Positions 1 to 8,134 of a stretch of 14,382 bases of DNA are shown piece by piece. The translations under genes and the position numbers were made by a program. Under the pieces are notes generated by a model. That model was not told the DNA's origin, ran no database searches, and was given only the letters and a program-made list of their open reading frames with translations. Position 1 is the first letter of the stretch. Each line of letters starts with the position of its first letter. The DNA is from an uncultured Clostridia bacterium. GTDB lineage: Bacteria > Bacillota > Clostridia > Lachnospirales > Anaerotignaceae. The stretch is from assembly GCA_910583755.1 (NCBI GenBank), contig CAJTZO010000009.1, positions 70,151-84,532 on the forward strand, given 5' to 3'.

Positions 1-3000
1 CTGGTTCTTCCACTTTATTATCTGGTTCTTCTGGTTTTGGAGTGTCTGAAACTTCTGGTTTCACATCTTCTGGGGTTTCCACTCCTTCAAGTTGTGCATT
101 ATCAGCAACTTCTGTTTTTACTTCTTCACTTTCAATAGATTCTAAAATATTCTTAACTTCTTCTTCTGACATATCATCAGTGATATTGATAAATGAAATA
201 TTTGCTGTATTATCAACTTTTGCAGAAGATCTAAATAATACATTACTTGGTGTTTCTGGTTGATAAGTAATATCAAATTTATAAATTTTTGGAAGTTCTC
301 CACCTTTTGCTACAACAATAGAGAAACGGCGGGATTCATTTTCAGTTAAAATTAAACCATTGTCAGAATCAATAAGAATACCATCTTCATCAAATATTGT
401 AGTCTGTCCACCACTAGAGCTAATAAGAATTGCTGCTTCTGTATAAGGAACTTCAATATTTGTAACTTCTTCTGGATTTAGTTGTTCCAAAAGAGTTTCT
501 TTTTCACTGTCATTTTTATCTTTAATGGTAAGTTTATTAAGTTTGCTACTATTTGTATAATAATAAGTATCTGTAGCTTTATCTTTTAATTTATATTCTA
601 CACCTTCATCTAATTTTGCGCTTAATGTTACTTGTTCAGCAATCGTATCTTGTGAAGGATTGAAATTAAATGCCGCAAATAGTTCTCTTACACTATCCAA
701 ATATAAATATCTTATGTCAGCATCCCCTGTATTATTTTCACCAAAATAGCCATCATCTAAGAGATTTTGCATTGTTTTGGAAGCAAGTGTTCCATCTTCT
801 TTTGTTCCTATAGTGAAAGAAATATTTTCAGGTTGTAAGTGTTTTTCTTTTAACTCTTTTACGGTATAAAAATACTTACTTCCAACCTTAAAATCAGATC
901 TAAAATAATATCCTAAATCACCATATGAACTTACATAAAGAAGATAATTTGTAATATAATTTAAACTCTCAACAACATCTCCTTCATAATCATATAGGAA
1001 TATCTTTGGTATAGAGTTCATATTAGCAAACATATATCCAAGCTCTGGTCCATCACCTGCTGCCTTAATATATATACAATCACTATCTGTAGTTACTATT
1101 TGGCACCATGTTGCACTACTATAGAATTTTGCACCATTGTCACTAGATTTATCTTCCCATTTGAAGGAATGATAAATTGGTTTATTCTCCTTAGTTAAAG
1201 TTACAACAAACTCATTTGTTGTACCAGGTTTTGGATTAACTTCAATTGGAGCATTAGAAGCACAAGAAAATTCAACATTTCCTTTTACTTCTTCACCTAT
1301 AGGTATATCACAAATTTGTGAAATATGATGTTCTGTGCTAATTTCACCTGTTTCAGAAATTTCATAATATCTTATATCTAGTTTATACTTATTAGGTGCA
1401 TATTTTTTATTTGAATAAAGTCCTCCATATGGAAAGGATTGTTTTACAAGAACTCCTTTCTGCCCATTATATTCAACTGCACTTCCAGTATTATAAGCAT
1501 TGCCTATATTTGTCGCGTCATTATATAATGCTATATATATAGAAGAATTAATACTATTGTTTATATCATCTAAACTTTCAAAAGCTTCTCCTGATTCCTT
1601 ATCAATAGGAACAAATATATTTAGCCAACCTGCACTTGTTTGAGGGACTGCTTGTTTAGGGTCTATTAGTATAGGTTCGCCAAATTTTAAATTATACTTC
1701 AAAATATTTTGATATATTTTTACTTTGCAAACTTTTTCTACTGTATCTCCACCTGAGAATTTGAATTTAAATTCTAAGATATCATCTTTTACAAGATTTT
1801 CATAAAATTCTTTTGTCATTTTTACTTTGATAGCTTTATTTGTTTGTACTTCTTTTGTATAGTCTGTTCCTTCTATAAGTGTAATTTCTTCTGTTCCAGT
1901 TTGTGCACTAGTTTTTTTGCATGTAATACCATCAAAAGTTTCCGTAGATTTCATATACTTAATATAGTATTCTAATTCAGAAGGCTTTCTACTTACAATA
2001 GAATCATTCTCTACGTTACTTGATAAACTTGTTGTAACAATAATATTGGCTGCCCTAGAAACCTTTATTGTATAAACCATCGGTTTATCGCTGCCTTCTT
2101 CTGAGACATTAACACTAATTGTTATAGTATCAGATGTAAAGTTTAATGGAATATTACAATTAAAATAACCATCTTGTTTAGAACAACTAACTTCTTGTTT
2201 AGGGTCACTTCCAACACGATAAGCAACTGATACCTCAGCATCTTGCTTCATAGGTTTTAATTGCAATTTTAAAGTATTTCCTGAAAGAGGAACTTCTCCA
2301 TCAATAGTTGGTGATACATACCCAAGAAAACTCAAGTTATTGGTAAGCCCAGAAATTTTCAAAGCTTCTAACAGTGGCATATTTTCTTTTGGAAGTACCT
2401 TCACAACTGTATAAAGTTCCTTGTTTGTAAGACCTGTAATAACAGTTGTTTCCAAAGGTTGTAATTTCTCATATGTCAGTTCAGTATTTTCTGAACCTAA
2501 TGTACCATCTTTCATAACAGGATAAGATTTATTATCATTAACTACAGTAATGAAATAACGACTTCCTTCTTCAAGACCTGTAACAGATTCATCATCTGGC
2601 AAGCCTTCAGAATCTTCTGTAAGAAGAACTTCAGGAATTTCAACTGTTAATAAAGCTACATTACTCCTTACCAATTCTCTTAAATTATCAGAACTGGTTA
2701 CCCAAACATTTACAGAATATTTACTTCCGTTGTCGGAAATGGCAGGAATAAAGGAATATATACTTTTTGTAGCACCCTCTATGATTTCGTCACCTTTGTA
2801 CCATTGATAATTGAAATCATAAGAAGATTCGCCTTGTACTTTTACTTCAAATTTTGCTTCCTTACCAGCCCAAGCAGTGAGGTCTTCAGGACCACTTATG
2901 GTAATCTTAGAATTTATAAGTGTAAATTCTAAAAATATATCCATCATTTGTTTGTATTCGCTGTAATTTTCTATACTTTTTAATATCCATTGGTCTTTCT

Positions 3001-5791
3001 TTGCTTCATCACTTAAAAAAATCTCATAAGAAGAATCTACTTTAGGAACAACAAATAAAATAGATTTTTTATCCTCTGATAAAACTACATCCTCAACTTT
3101 ACCACTTTGGGTTCCACTCCGATATACAAATGAATTTTTTAAGACATCATTTGAAACATTTTGTTTATTTACCAAAAATTCAACTGGTTCCTCAAAAAAC
3201 ATTTTTACAAATAATTCTTTATTTGATTGTTCAACTTCTTTATAAGAACATAAAAGAGATTCCATTGCTGGTTCCAAAACTTTTACGACTTTGTATTTTT
3301 CCTCATTTACAAGATTTGATATGGTATCTGTTTCCAAAGCTTCTAAATCACTATAAACAGGTTCTGTAATTTCTTCTCCAAGGGTACCATTTTTCATAAC
3401 AGAATACATTTTATTATCTCTATAAGTAATAATATAATATTTCTGTCCTTTTTCTAATCCAAGAATACAAGCGTTTCCTGCTGTACCTTCAGAGCCATCT
3501 TCCAAAATAACTTTTGCCTCACCTTTTGATTTTACAGTAAGAAAAGCTGTTTTGCTTATGATAAATTCTCTTGTATCATCAGAAGTTTCTATCCATACTT
3601 TTACAGAATATTTGCTTGCATTATCGGTTAATCCTGTAGTAAAAGAATAGCTGTCTTCAGTTGCTCCAGAAATAACTTCTTCATTTCTGTACCATTCATA
3701 GTTAAGTTCAAAATCACTTTCGGCATTCGCTTGGAAAACAGCTTTTTCACCAGCAAAAACTGTAACATCCTCAGGACCCTTTACTTTAAGAGGGGAATTT
3801 TGAAAATCAATAATTTTGAAATCTAAAAAAATATCTTTTATTTGTTTATATTCACTATCTGTATTCATTCCTCTTAATTTCCAATCATCCTTCTTTGCTT
3901 CATCACTCAAAGAAATCTCATAAGAAAGTCCATTTTTAGGAACAGTGAATATAATAGATTTTTTATTTTTTGATAAAGCTATATTTTCAATTTTACCACT
4001 TTCGGTTTCACTGCGATATACAAATGAATTTTTCAAGGCGTTATTTGAAATATTTTGCTTATTTACCAAAAATTCAATCGGTTCCTCAAAAAATACCTCT
4101 ACAAATAAAAATTTATCTCTTTGTTCAATTTCTTTATAAGAATATTGTAAATCTTCTTTTTCTGCTGGTAATTCTTCTTCTGGTGGTAAATTTTCTTCTG
4201 GTGGTAATTCTTCTTCTGGTGGTAAAACTTTAATAACCTTATACTTTTCATAGTTAGTTAAATTTTCTACTGCATCTGTTTCTAAAGGTTCAAGAGTATC
4301 ATACGCTATTGAGCCTGCTATTCCTAATTTTCCATCTTTCGTAATAGGATAACTTTTTTTATCTTTATATACAATAATATAATATCTCTGTCCTTTTTCC
4401 AATCCAGTAATACAAGCATTGCCTGCTATACCTTCAGAACCACTTTCAAGAATAACCTTTCCACTATTTGAAACTTTTATTTTTTTATTTGAGGAACTAC
4501 CTTTGTTTGAATGGTTACCATAAATTCCTGTACTTACAAATTCATTATTCACACTTGCATTAATATTATTTCCAACCTCTACTGTGTTTGGCTTTTGTGC
4601 TATTGTAACATTTTCAGAGGCAATAGAAACTGTATCAATTTTTCCTGTTCCGCCAACAGTTGATTTTGCATTTATTTCCATAGAACCTACAGATGCAGTT
4701 GATGCGATATTAATTTTAGCTTCTCCAGCATTTTCGGACACAATTATATTATCTGCCTTTCCTTCAACTAAATCAAGCTTAGCTTTTGGAGAATCAACTA
4801 TAACAGAAGGGAAATTACCATCTAAAGAAACTCTTGCATCAGATGGAACTGCTATTACAATCCCCTTAAAACCATCTCCTGTCAAACCATCTGTTTGAAG
4901 TTTTCCTTCAGAATGCATTTGTGTCATATTAATGTTTGTATCACCAGAAGCTACAATTCTAACAGGAACATCATCAGGCGTTTCTACACGGAGAGTACCA
5001 AGTTTCGTATTAATAAATACAACACTATTCATTCCACCCCCTGAAACAATAGTTTCTCCTTTTACTGTAACATTTTCAAGATTTACATTGCCTGTACCTA
5101 CAGCTTCGGAAATATATAAATCTCCTTCTACTATAGCATTTTTTATGATAATACCAGGTGCTACAACAGAAAGATTACTTTTTATTGTTTTATTTTTTAA
5201 GTCATATATGCCTTCTTCAGAATAGATTTCTCCTGAAGCCTTTTGTAAAAGCTTTTCAGCTTCTTCCTTTGAAAGAGAATTATTGGGCTTAAATGTTCCA
5301 TCAGGATAACCTGTTAAATACCCTTTTTTTGTTAAAATATTTATGCTTTCTTTTGCGTAATCTGAAATTTGTTCCTTATCTGTAAACCCTAAATCTTCGG
5401 AACTGCCATTATACTTTAACATTTTTGCAAGTATAACAGCAGCATCTTGACGAGTAATTAATTGATTTGACGTTTTTTCCGTTCCAATATCTGTAATATT
5501 TTTAGCAAACCAATTTTTTAATGTAATTTTCTGTGTCTGCGCCACTTTATCATAGTGAAAAAGTTTTGCTGACATTTCTATAAATTCATCATAAGTAATT
5601 GCATGCTCAGAGTTATACGAATAAACAGAATTTTCAAAAGCTTCATTTTCTATTGAAGTTTTAGCATGTTGACCCGACTGCAAATTTTCTGCGGAAACAT
5701 CCAATGTAAATGATGAAACAAGTAAAAGAAATGACATAACAAATGACAATAATTGAACACATTTTTTCTTTTGAATTTTTAAATGTTCCAT
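1..5791 (-). CDS. Large secreted SLH-domain surface protein with beta-helix and Ig-like repeats (3' end beyond window)
   Basis: The frame is open from the ATG at 5789-5791 to the window edge with no stop: at least 1930 residues, C-terminus missing. Residues 1-34 form a signal peptide (KKK, a hydrophobic core, likely cleavage after VSA34). About 46-185 is an SLH region: a weak first copy ending in ITRQDAAVILAKML (~111-124), then a clear copy from F136 containing GYPDGTFKPN. SLH domains bind pyruvylated secondary wall polymer, so the protein is probably non-covalently wall-anchored. Residues ~195-410 are short beta repeats (GDLYISE, VTVKGETIVSGGG), resembling the right-handed beta-helix seen next to SLH domains in Paenibacillus and Clostridium proteins. 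A Gly/Ser/Asn/Lys linker (~425-437) follows, then repeated modules to ~1135 including two Ig-like domains, then unrecognised beta-rich sequence. The visible end is Pro/Glu-rich. Ligand unknown. Only two SLH copies are visible; three are usual, so more could lie downstream. Confidence 0.93.
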   Translation of the reverse strand, partial: MEHLKIQKKKCVQLLSFVMSFLLLVSSFTLDVSAENLQSGQHAKTSIENEAFENSVYSYNSEHAITYDEFIEMSAKLFHYDKVAQTQKITLKNWFAKNITDIGTEKTSNQLITRQDAAVILAKMLKYNGSSEDLGFTDKEQISDYAKESINILTKKGYLTGYPDGTFKPNNSLSKEEAEKLLQKASGEIYSEEGIYDLKNKTIKSNLSVVAPGIIIKNAIVEGDLYISEAVGTGNVNLENVTVKGETIVSGGGMNSVVFINTKLGTLRVETPDDVPVRIVASGDTNINMTQMHSEGKLQTDGLTGDGFKGIVIAVPSDARVSLDGNFPSVIVDSPKAKLDLVEGKADNIIVSENAGEAKINIASTASVGSMEINAKSTVGGTGKIDTVSIASENVTIAQKPNTVEVGNNINASVNNEFVSTGIYGNHSNKGSSSNKKIKVSNSGKVILESGSEGIAGNACITGLEKGQRYYIIVYKDKKSYPITKDGKLGIAGSIAYDTLEPLETDAVENLTNYEKYKVIKVLPPEEELPPEENLPPEEELPAEKEDLQYSYKEIEQRDKFLFVEVFFEEPIEFLVNKQNISNNALKNSFVYRSETESGKIENIALSKNKKSIIFTVPKNGLSYEISLSDEAKKDDWKLRGMNTDSEYKQIKDIFLDFKIIDFQNSPLKVKGPEDVTVFAGEKAVFQANAESDFELNYEWYRNEEVISGATEDSYSFTTGLTDNASKYSVKVWIETSDDTREFIISKTAFLTVKSKGEAKVILEDGSEGTAGNACILGLEKGQKYYIITYRDNKMYSVMKNGTLGEEITEPVYSDLEALETDTISNLVNEEKYKVVKVLEPAMESLLCSYKEVEQSNKELFVKMFFEEPVEFLVNKQNVSNDVLKNSFVYRSGTQSGKVEDVVLSEDKKSILFVVPKVDSSYEIFLSDEAKKDQWILKSIENYSEYKQMMDIFLEFTLINSKITISGPEDLTAWAGKEAKFEVKVQGESSYDFNYQWYKGDEIIEGATKSIYSFIPAISDNGSKYSVNVWVTSSDNLRELVRSNVALLTVEIPEVLLTEDSEGLPDDESVTGLEEGSRYFITVVNDNKSYPVMKDGTLGSENTELTYEKLQPLETTVITGLTNKELYTVVKVLPKENMPLLEALKISGLTNNLSFLGYVSPTIDGEVPLSGNTLKLQLKPMKQDAEVSVAYRVGSDPKQEVSCSKQDGYFNCNIPLNFTSDTITISVNVSEEGSDKPMVYTIKVSRAANIIVTTSLSSNVENDSIVSRKPSELEYYIKYMKSTETFDGITCKKTSAQTGTEEITLIEGTDYTKEVQTNKAIKVKMTKEFYENLVKDDILEFKFKFSGGDTVEKVCKVKIYQNILKYNLKFGEPILIDPKQAVPQTSAGWLNIFVPIDKESGEAFESLDDINNSINSSIYIALYNDATNIGNAYNTGSAVEYNGQKGVLVKQSFPYGGLYSNKKYAPNKYKLDIRYYEISETGEISTEHHISQICDIPIGEEVKGNVEFSCASNAPIEVNPKPGTTNEFVVTLTKENKPIYHSFKWEDKSSDNGAKFYSSATWCQIVTTDSDCIYIKAAGDGPELGYMFANMNSIPKIFLYDYEGDVVESLNYITNYLLYVSSYGDLGYYFRSDFKVGSKYFYTVKELKEKHLQPENISFTIGTKEDGTLASKTMQNLLDDGYFGENNTGDADIRYLYLDSVRELFAAFNFNPSQDTIAEQVTLSAKLDEGVEYKLKDKATDTYYYTNSSKLNKLTIKDKNDSEKETLLEQLNPEEVTNIEVPYTEAAILISSSGGQTTIFDEDGILIDSDNGLILTENESRRFSIVVAKGGELPKIYKFDITYQPETPSNVLFRSSAKVDNTANISFINITDDMSEEEVKNILESIESEEVKTEVADNAQLEGVETPEDVKPEVSDTPKPEEPDNKVEEP
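2390..4466 (-). repeat. Internal protein-coding module repeats A-B-C, A-B-C, A
   Basis: Three module types recur inside the SLH protein. Module A begins (K/E)V(I/L)L at residues ~446, 761 and 1055 and ends near YKVIKVLP; it contains GLEKGQxYYI and LETD. Module B (~548-662 and ~843-958) contains FFEEPxEFLVNKQN and LSDEAKKD. Module C (~667-755 and ~961-1050) is Ig-like, with GPEDxT near its start, a central WY and KYSVxVW near its end. Spacing between A copies is 315 then 294 residues. The copies have clearly diverged, so this is an old intragenic duplication and not an assembly artefact. Confidence 0.8.
4152..4223 (-). repeat. 18-bp tandem repeat encoding a Leu-Pro-Pro-Glu-Glu linker
   Basis: Three close copies of an 18-base unit (4170-4187, 4188-4205, 4206-4223) are followed by a more degenerate one (4152-4169). 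Each encodes LPPEE plus one residue, from about residue 523 to 546. The stretch sits between module A1 and module B1 and is absent at the equivalent junctions of the later copies. It should form an extended, acidic, proline-rich spacer. Its length is a multiple of three per unit, so copy-number change would keep the frame. Confidence 0.8.
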
Positions 5792-5799
5792 AATTAAAT

Positions 5800-5805
5800 C
5801 CCTCC
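5800..5805 (-). promoter_or_regulatory. Ribosome binding site of the SLH protein gene
   Basis: The minus strand reads GGAGGG eight bases before the ATG at 5791. This is near-ideal spacing and fixes the start. The encoded N-terminus is a complete signal peptide, which independently supports this start. Confidence 0.85.
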
Positions 5806-5932
5806 ATTCAAATTATAACAATGATTATAACATAACAAAATATTTCTTATCTTTTCCCCCCTTTTGAATAGTCATAATTAATGCATATATTTGTAAAATA
5901 TTTTGTTTTACGACCCCATTATCATTAAACAA

Positions 5933-5961
5933 ATCGTAACATTTCTTTCGACAAATGTCAA
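5933..5961 (-). promoter_or_regulatory. Sigma-A-type promoter of the SLH protein gene
   Basis: The minus strand carries a perfect -35 box TTGACA (5956-5961), a 17-base spacer and a -10 box TACGAT (5933-5938). Transcription would start near 5926, giving a leader of about 135 bases. The promoter lies downstream of the operon terminator, so the SLH gene should be an independent unit. A short inverted repeat, GACA-AA-TGTC, overlaps the -35 box and could be an operator, but it is too short to claim. Confidence 0.6.
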
Positions 5962-6070
5962 GAAAATAAGCAATAAAAACAGAAAAACCCCATTTTTTAC
6001 AGCCAAACTTCCATTTTCATTTTGCAAATAAATAAACCTTTATAAAATATATTTTTGTGACACCATTATT

Positions 6071-6123
6071 TTCAAAAAATAAAATAGACCTTTTCGCTCG
6101 ATAATTTAACGAAAAGGTCTATT
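6071..6123 (-). terminator. Rho-independent terminator of the six-gene operon
   Basis: A perfect 14-bp inverted repeat (arms 6083-6096 and 6110-6123, 13-base loop) lies 34 bases past the stop codon at 6158. On the minus strand the hairpin is followed by a U-rich tract (TTTTATTTTTTG), as expected for intrinsic termination. On the plus strand no U tract follows, so the terminator works for minus-strand transcription only. It marks the end of the operon and separates it from the SLH gene. Confidence 0.9.
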
Positions 6124-6157
6124 GATATTTAACAGAAAAATAGAAAGCAATATTTTC

Positions 6158-7135
6158 TTAACATTCTTCTTTTTTTATATGCTTTATATAACTATAATAT
6201 GCTTGTATAATCATATCACAATCATTATATTGTGGCTCCCAACCTAATTCTCTTTCTGTTTTTGATATATCTAAAATATAATTTTCATCAGCAATCATAT
6301 ATTGTTCTTTATACATCAATTCCAGTCCTAACATATTCATAAAACTTAGAATCCCTTTTACTAAAACACCTGGCGTAGGAATTACTATAGAACGAGAACC
6401 AACTAAATGTGTTAAGTTTTTTAGCAAATATCTCGTTGATGGAGAATTTTTAGAGCCTAAATTGTATTCTTCATTTGGTATACCACATTTTATTGCACAC
6501 TGAATCGCGGAAACACAGTCATGTACAGATACCATTTGATAACAATTTCTTCCATTCCCTATTGTTGGTACAGGAAGATTCCAACGAATGAGCCAAAATA
6601 GTTTTTTTAAGATTCCAAGGCGTCCAGGACCATTTATCATACGTGGTCTAAAAATTGTAATATTCATCCCTAATGACCTATAATGTTCACAAACTTTTTC
6701 CGTTTCCACTTTACTTTTTCCATAATATCCAAATGGATTTTTGGGGTGATTTGTATCAATAGGAAGATATTGAGGTTTTCCATATACCATATCAGTAGTA
6801 AATTGTATAACATTTCGACATCCTTTTTGATATGCTATTTTTAATATATTTTTTGCTCCTATTGTATTCACATTAAAAAAATATTCTTTTCTATTTTTTC
6901 GTGGAACCTTTCCATGATATTGATTTGCAGCTAAATTAACCACAATATCTTCACTTGTTATCTGAATAGTATTTAATTGTTCCTGCTTGCAAATATCAAC
7001 TTGTACATACGGAATTTCTTTCAAAATAGGAAATTTATCTATATCACAACATAATATTTCTGTTTTTTCTTTATGTAATGCTTTAATTAACCATTGTCCT
7101 ACAAAACCATTCCCACCAAAAACAACAACTTTCAT
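6158..7135 (-). CDS. Extended SDR-family NAD(P)-dependent sugar epimerase/dehydratase-like enzyme
   Basis: The 325-residue product has the full extended short-chain dehydrogenase layout. The Rossmann motif is G7-G8-N-G10-F-V-G13, with an acidic residue after the second strand (D31/D33). The catalytic pair is Y138 and K142 (YGKSK), with T113/T114 before it, and the RPRMINGPG segment (163-171) is typical of NDP-sugar epimerases. Length fits the family. It is the last gene of the operon, after a 67-base gap, with its own AAAGGAG site (7142-7148). The context suggests a role on a pentose, either lipid-linked or nucleotide-linked. It is not DprE2-like, because DprE2 is a shorter classical SDR. The exact reaction (epimerase, reductase or dehydratase) cannot be read from sequence. 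Confidence 0.88.
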   Translation of the reverse strand: MKVVVFGGNGFVGQWLIKALHKEKTEILCCDIDKFPILKEIPYVQVDICKQEQLNTIQITSEDIVVNLAANQYHGKVPRKNRKEYFFNVNTIGAKNILKIAYQKGCRNVIQFTTDMVYGKPQYLPIDTNHPKNPFGYYGKSKVETEKVCEHYRSLGMNITIFRPRMINGPGRLGILKKLFWLIRWNLPVPTIGNGRNCYQMVSVHDCVSAIQCAIKCGIPNEEYNLGSKNSPSTRYLLKNLTHLVGSRSIVIPTPGVLVKGILSFMNMLGLELMYKEQYMIADENYILDISKTERELGWEPQYNDCDMIIQAYYSYIKHIKKEEC

Positions 7136-7202
7136 AAAATGCTCCTTTCACTATTATTCCTATAGTTGCGCTATAAAAATAATTTAACTTTTCTTCCTAC
7201 TT

Positions 7203-7568
7203 TTAACTTCTCGAAATCAATATTACACCAACACAAATTACTATAATTCCAATAACTCGAATAAATGTAACAGACTCATGAAATGCAAAATATCCTACTA
7301 CAGCAGAAAGTACATATCCTATACTCAAAAACGGATAAGCATAACTTACATCAACTTTAGAAAGTACCACTAACCATAATAATATACTAACTACATAGCA
7401 AATAGCACTTATCCACAAATAAAAATTTGTCATCATAACAGGAAGCACTGCAATAAATCCCTGCATACCTCCAGTAATTTCTCCAATTACCATCATGCCC
7501 TTTTTCATACAAAGCTGTGCTGAGCAATTCAAAAGAACACTCAACAAAATTATCATTATTGTCTGCAT
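7203..7568 (-). CDS. Small four-helix SMR/EamA-type membrane protein, probable lipid-linked sugar flippase subunit
   Basis: The 121-residue product is almost entirely hydrophobic, with four predicted membrane segments (about 3-22, 48-69, 76-97 and 101-119). It carries the LSKVDVSYAYPFLSIGYV-type signature (69-86) and a conserved Glu98. This pattern is shared with the ArnE/ArnF subunits that flip undecaprenyl-phosphate-aminoarabinose and with related SMR-fold proteins. Its ATG follows the HAD stop codon directly (TAAATG), and its GGAGG site (7575-7579) lies within the last HAD codons, so the two are translationally coupled. By position between lipid-sugar synthesis and transfer genes, it likely moves the polyprenyl-phosphate-pentose across the membrane. 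A single subunit would have to act as a homodimer. A drug-export role is possible but less likely here. Confidence 0.82.
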   Translation of the reverse strand: MQTIMIILLSVLLNCSAQLCMKKGMMVIGEITGGMQGFIAVLPVMMTNFYLWISAICYVVSILLWLVVLSKVDVSYAYPFLSIGYVLSAVVGYFAFHESVTFIRVIGIIVICVGVILISRS

Positions 7569-8126
7569 TTATATCCTCCATTCCCTTATTACATCTCCTC
7601 TAACCAAAAATGCTTGTTTTGCCTTTTTTGCCATAAATATATCTGACATACTATCTGAATAAAATTTTTCTATGGTTTCATTTGGGTATTGTTCTTGAAA
7701 GCGTTTTACTTTTTCCTCTCCACGACAGTTAGCACTTTCTAATACTCCTGTAGTGATATTTACTTTTGATGCAATATATTGAACACCTAATATTTTACAT
7801 GCTCTAGCAATTAAAAATTCTGGCGAGGCAGATATAATCAAATCATTAGAGCATTTCTGTTCCTTATAAAAATTCTTAATTTTTTTTATATGACTATTCC
7901 AAAAAAGTTGTACTTCCTGCTGCACATCAGGTACATATTTCAAAAAAGCATAAAATTGTTGTTTAAACTGTTCTCTTTTACACAAATTTAGTTTAAATAG
8001 CATCCCTAATATTGCCGCTGAGGGAAAAGCAAAAAGTGTTTTAGGATATTTCTTAATACAATGTTTCCAAAAATCCACTGTACAATCACCTTTATATATT
8101 GTATTATCAAAATCATAAACATTCAT
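7569..8126 (-). CDS. HAD-superfamily (IB-like) phosphatase, probable polyprenyl-phospho-phosphoribose 5-phosphatase
   Basis: The 185-residue product shows all HAD motifs: nucleophile D5 and acid/base D7 in DFDNTI, motif II Ser99 (IISAS), motif III Lys139 and motif IV D158/D162 (SDSMSD). A helical cap (about 20-90) lies between motifs I and II, as in the PSPase-like IB group. The start overlaps the upstream unit closely: the UbiA TAG stop is followed by eight bases and the ATG, and an AGGTGA site overlaps that stop. Adjacent or fused UbiA and HAD genes are a known arrangement, so the likely job is removing the 5-phosphate from the UbiA product to give polyprenyl-phosphoryl-ribose. In mycobacteria a PAP2-type protein (Rv3807c) has been assigned to this step. 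Substrate assignment here is inference from context. Confidence 0.87.
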   Translation of the reverse strand: MNVYDFDNTIYKGDCTVDFWKHCIKKYPKTLFAFPSAAILGMLFKLNLCKREQFKQQFYAFLKYVPDVQQEVQLFWNSHIKKIKNFYKEQKCSNDLIISASPEFLIARACKILGVQYIASKVNITTGVLESANCRGEEKVKRFQEQYPNETIEKFYSDSMSDIFMAKKAKQAFLVRGDVIREWRI

Positions 8127-8134
8127 ATTTTCAC

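Larger units (their letters stand above)
5792..6070. other. Intergenic region between the glycan operon terminator and the SLH gene
   Basis: No coding potential is seen on either strand. The region holds the SLH gene leader and promoter. The leader contains a run of six G on the minus strand (5856-5861) and a near-promoter TATAAT close to the ribosome binding site that is too near the start codon to be used. No recognisable riboswitch fold was found. Confidence 0.6.

Noticed and set aside
42..5225. Several plus-strand open frames of 60-105 codons opposite the SLH gene (for example 42-263, 3130-3369, 4584-4898, 4932-5225)
   Set aside because: They are antisense to a single long open frame with clear domains, lack ribosome binding sites and have low-complexity translations.
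5806..5835. TATAAT-like sequences just upstream of the SLH gene
   Set aside because: The nearer one would start transcription at or inside the ribosome binding site, and the other has no matching -35 box; the TTGACA promoter at 5933-5961 is much better.
5806..5925. Possible riboswitch (for example c-di-GMP) in the SLH gene leader
   Set aside because: The leader is AT-rich and shows no paired, conserved core that I can recognise.
6987..7187. Plus-strand open frame of 66 codons at the start of the SDR gene
   Set aside because: It is antisense to the Rossmann-fold start of the SDR and has no plausible ribosome binding site.
7387..7581. Minus-strand 64-codon frame overlapping the flippase gene
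   Set aside because: The overlapping frame encodes a proper four-helix protein with a coupled start directly after the HAD stop; this frame shows no family features.
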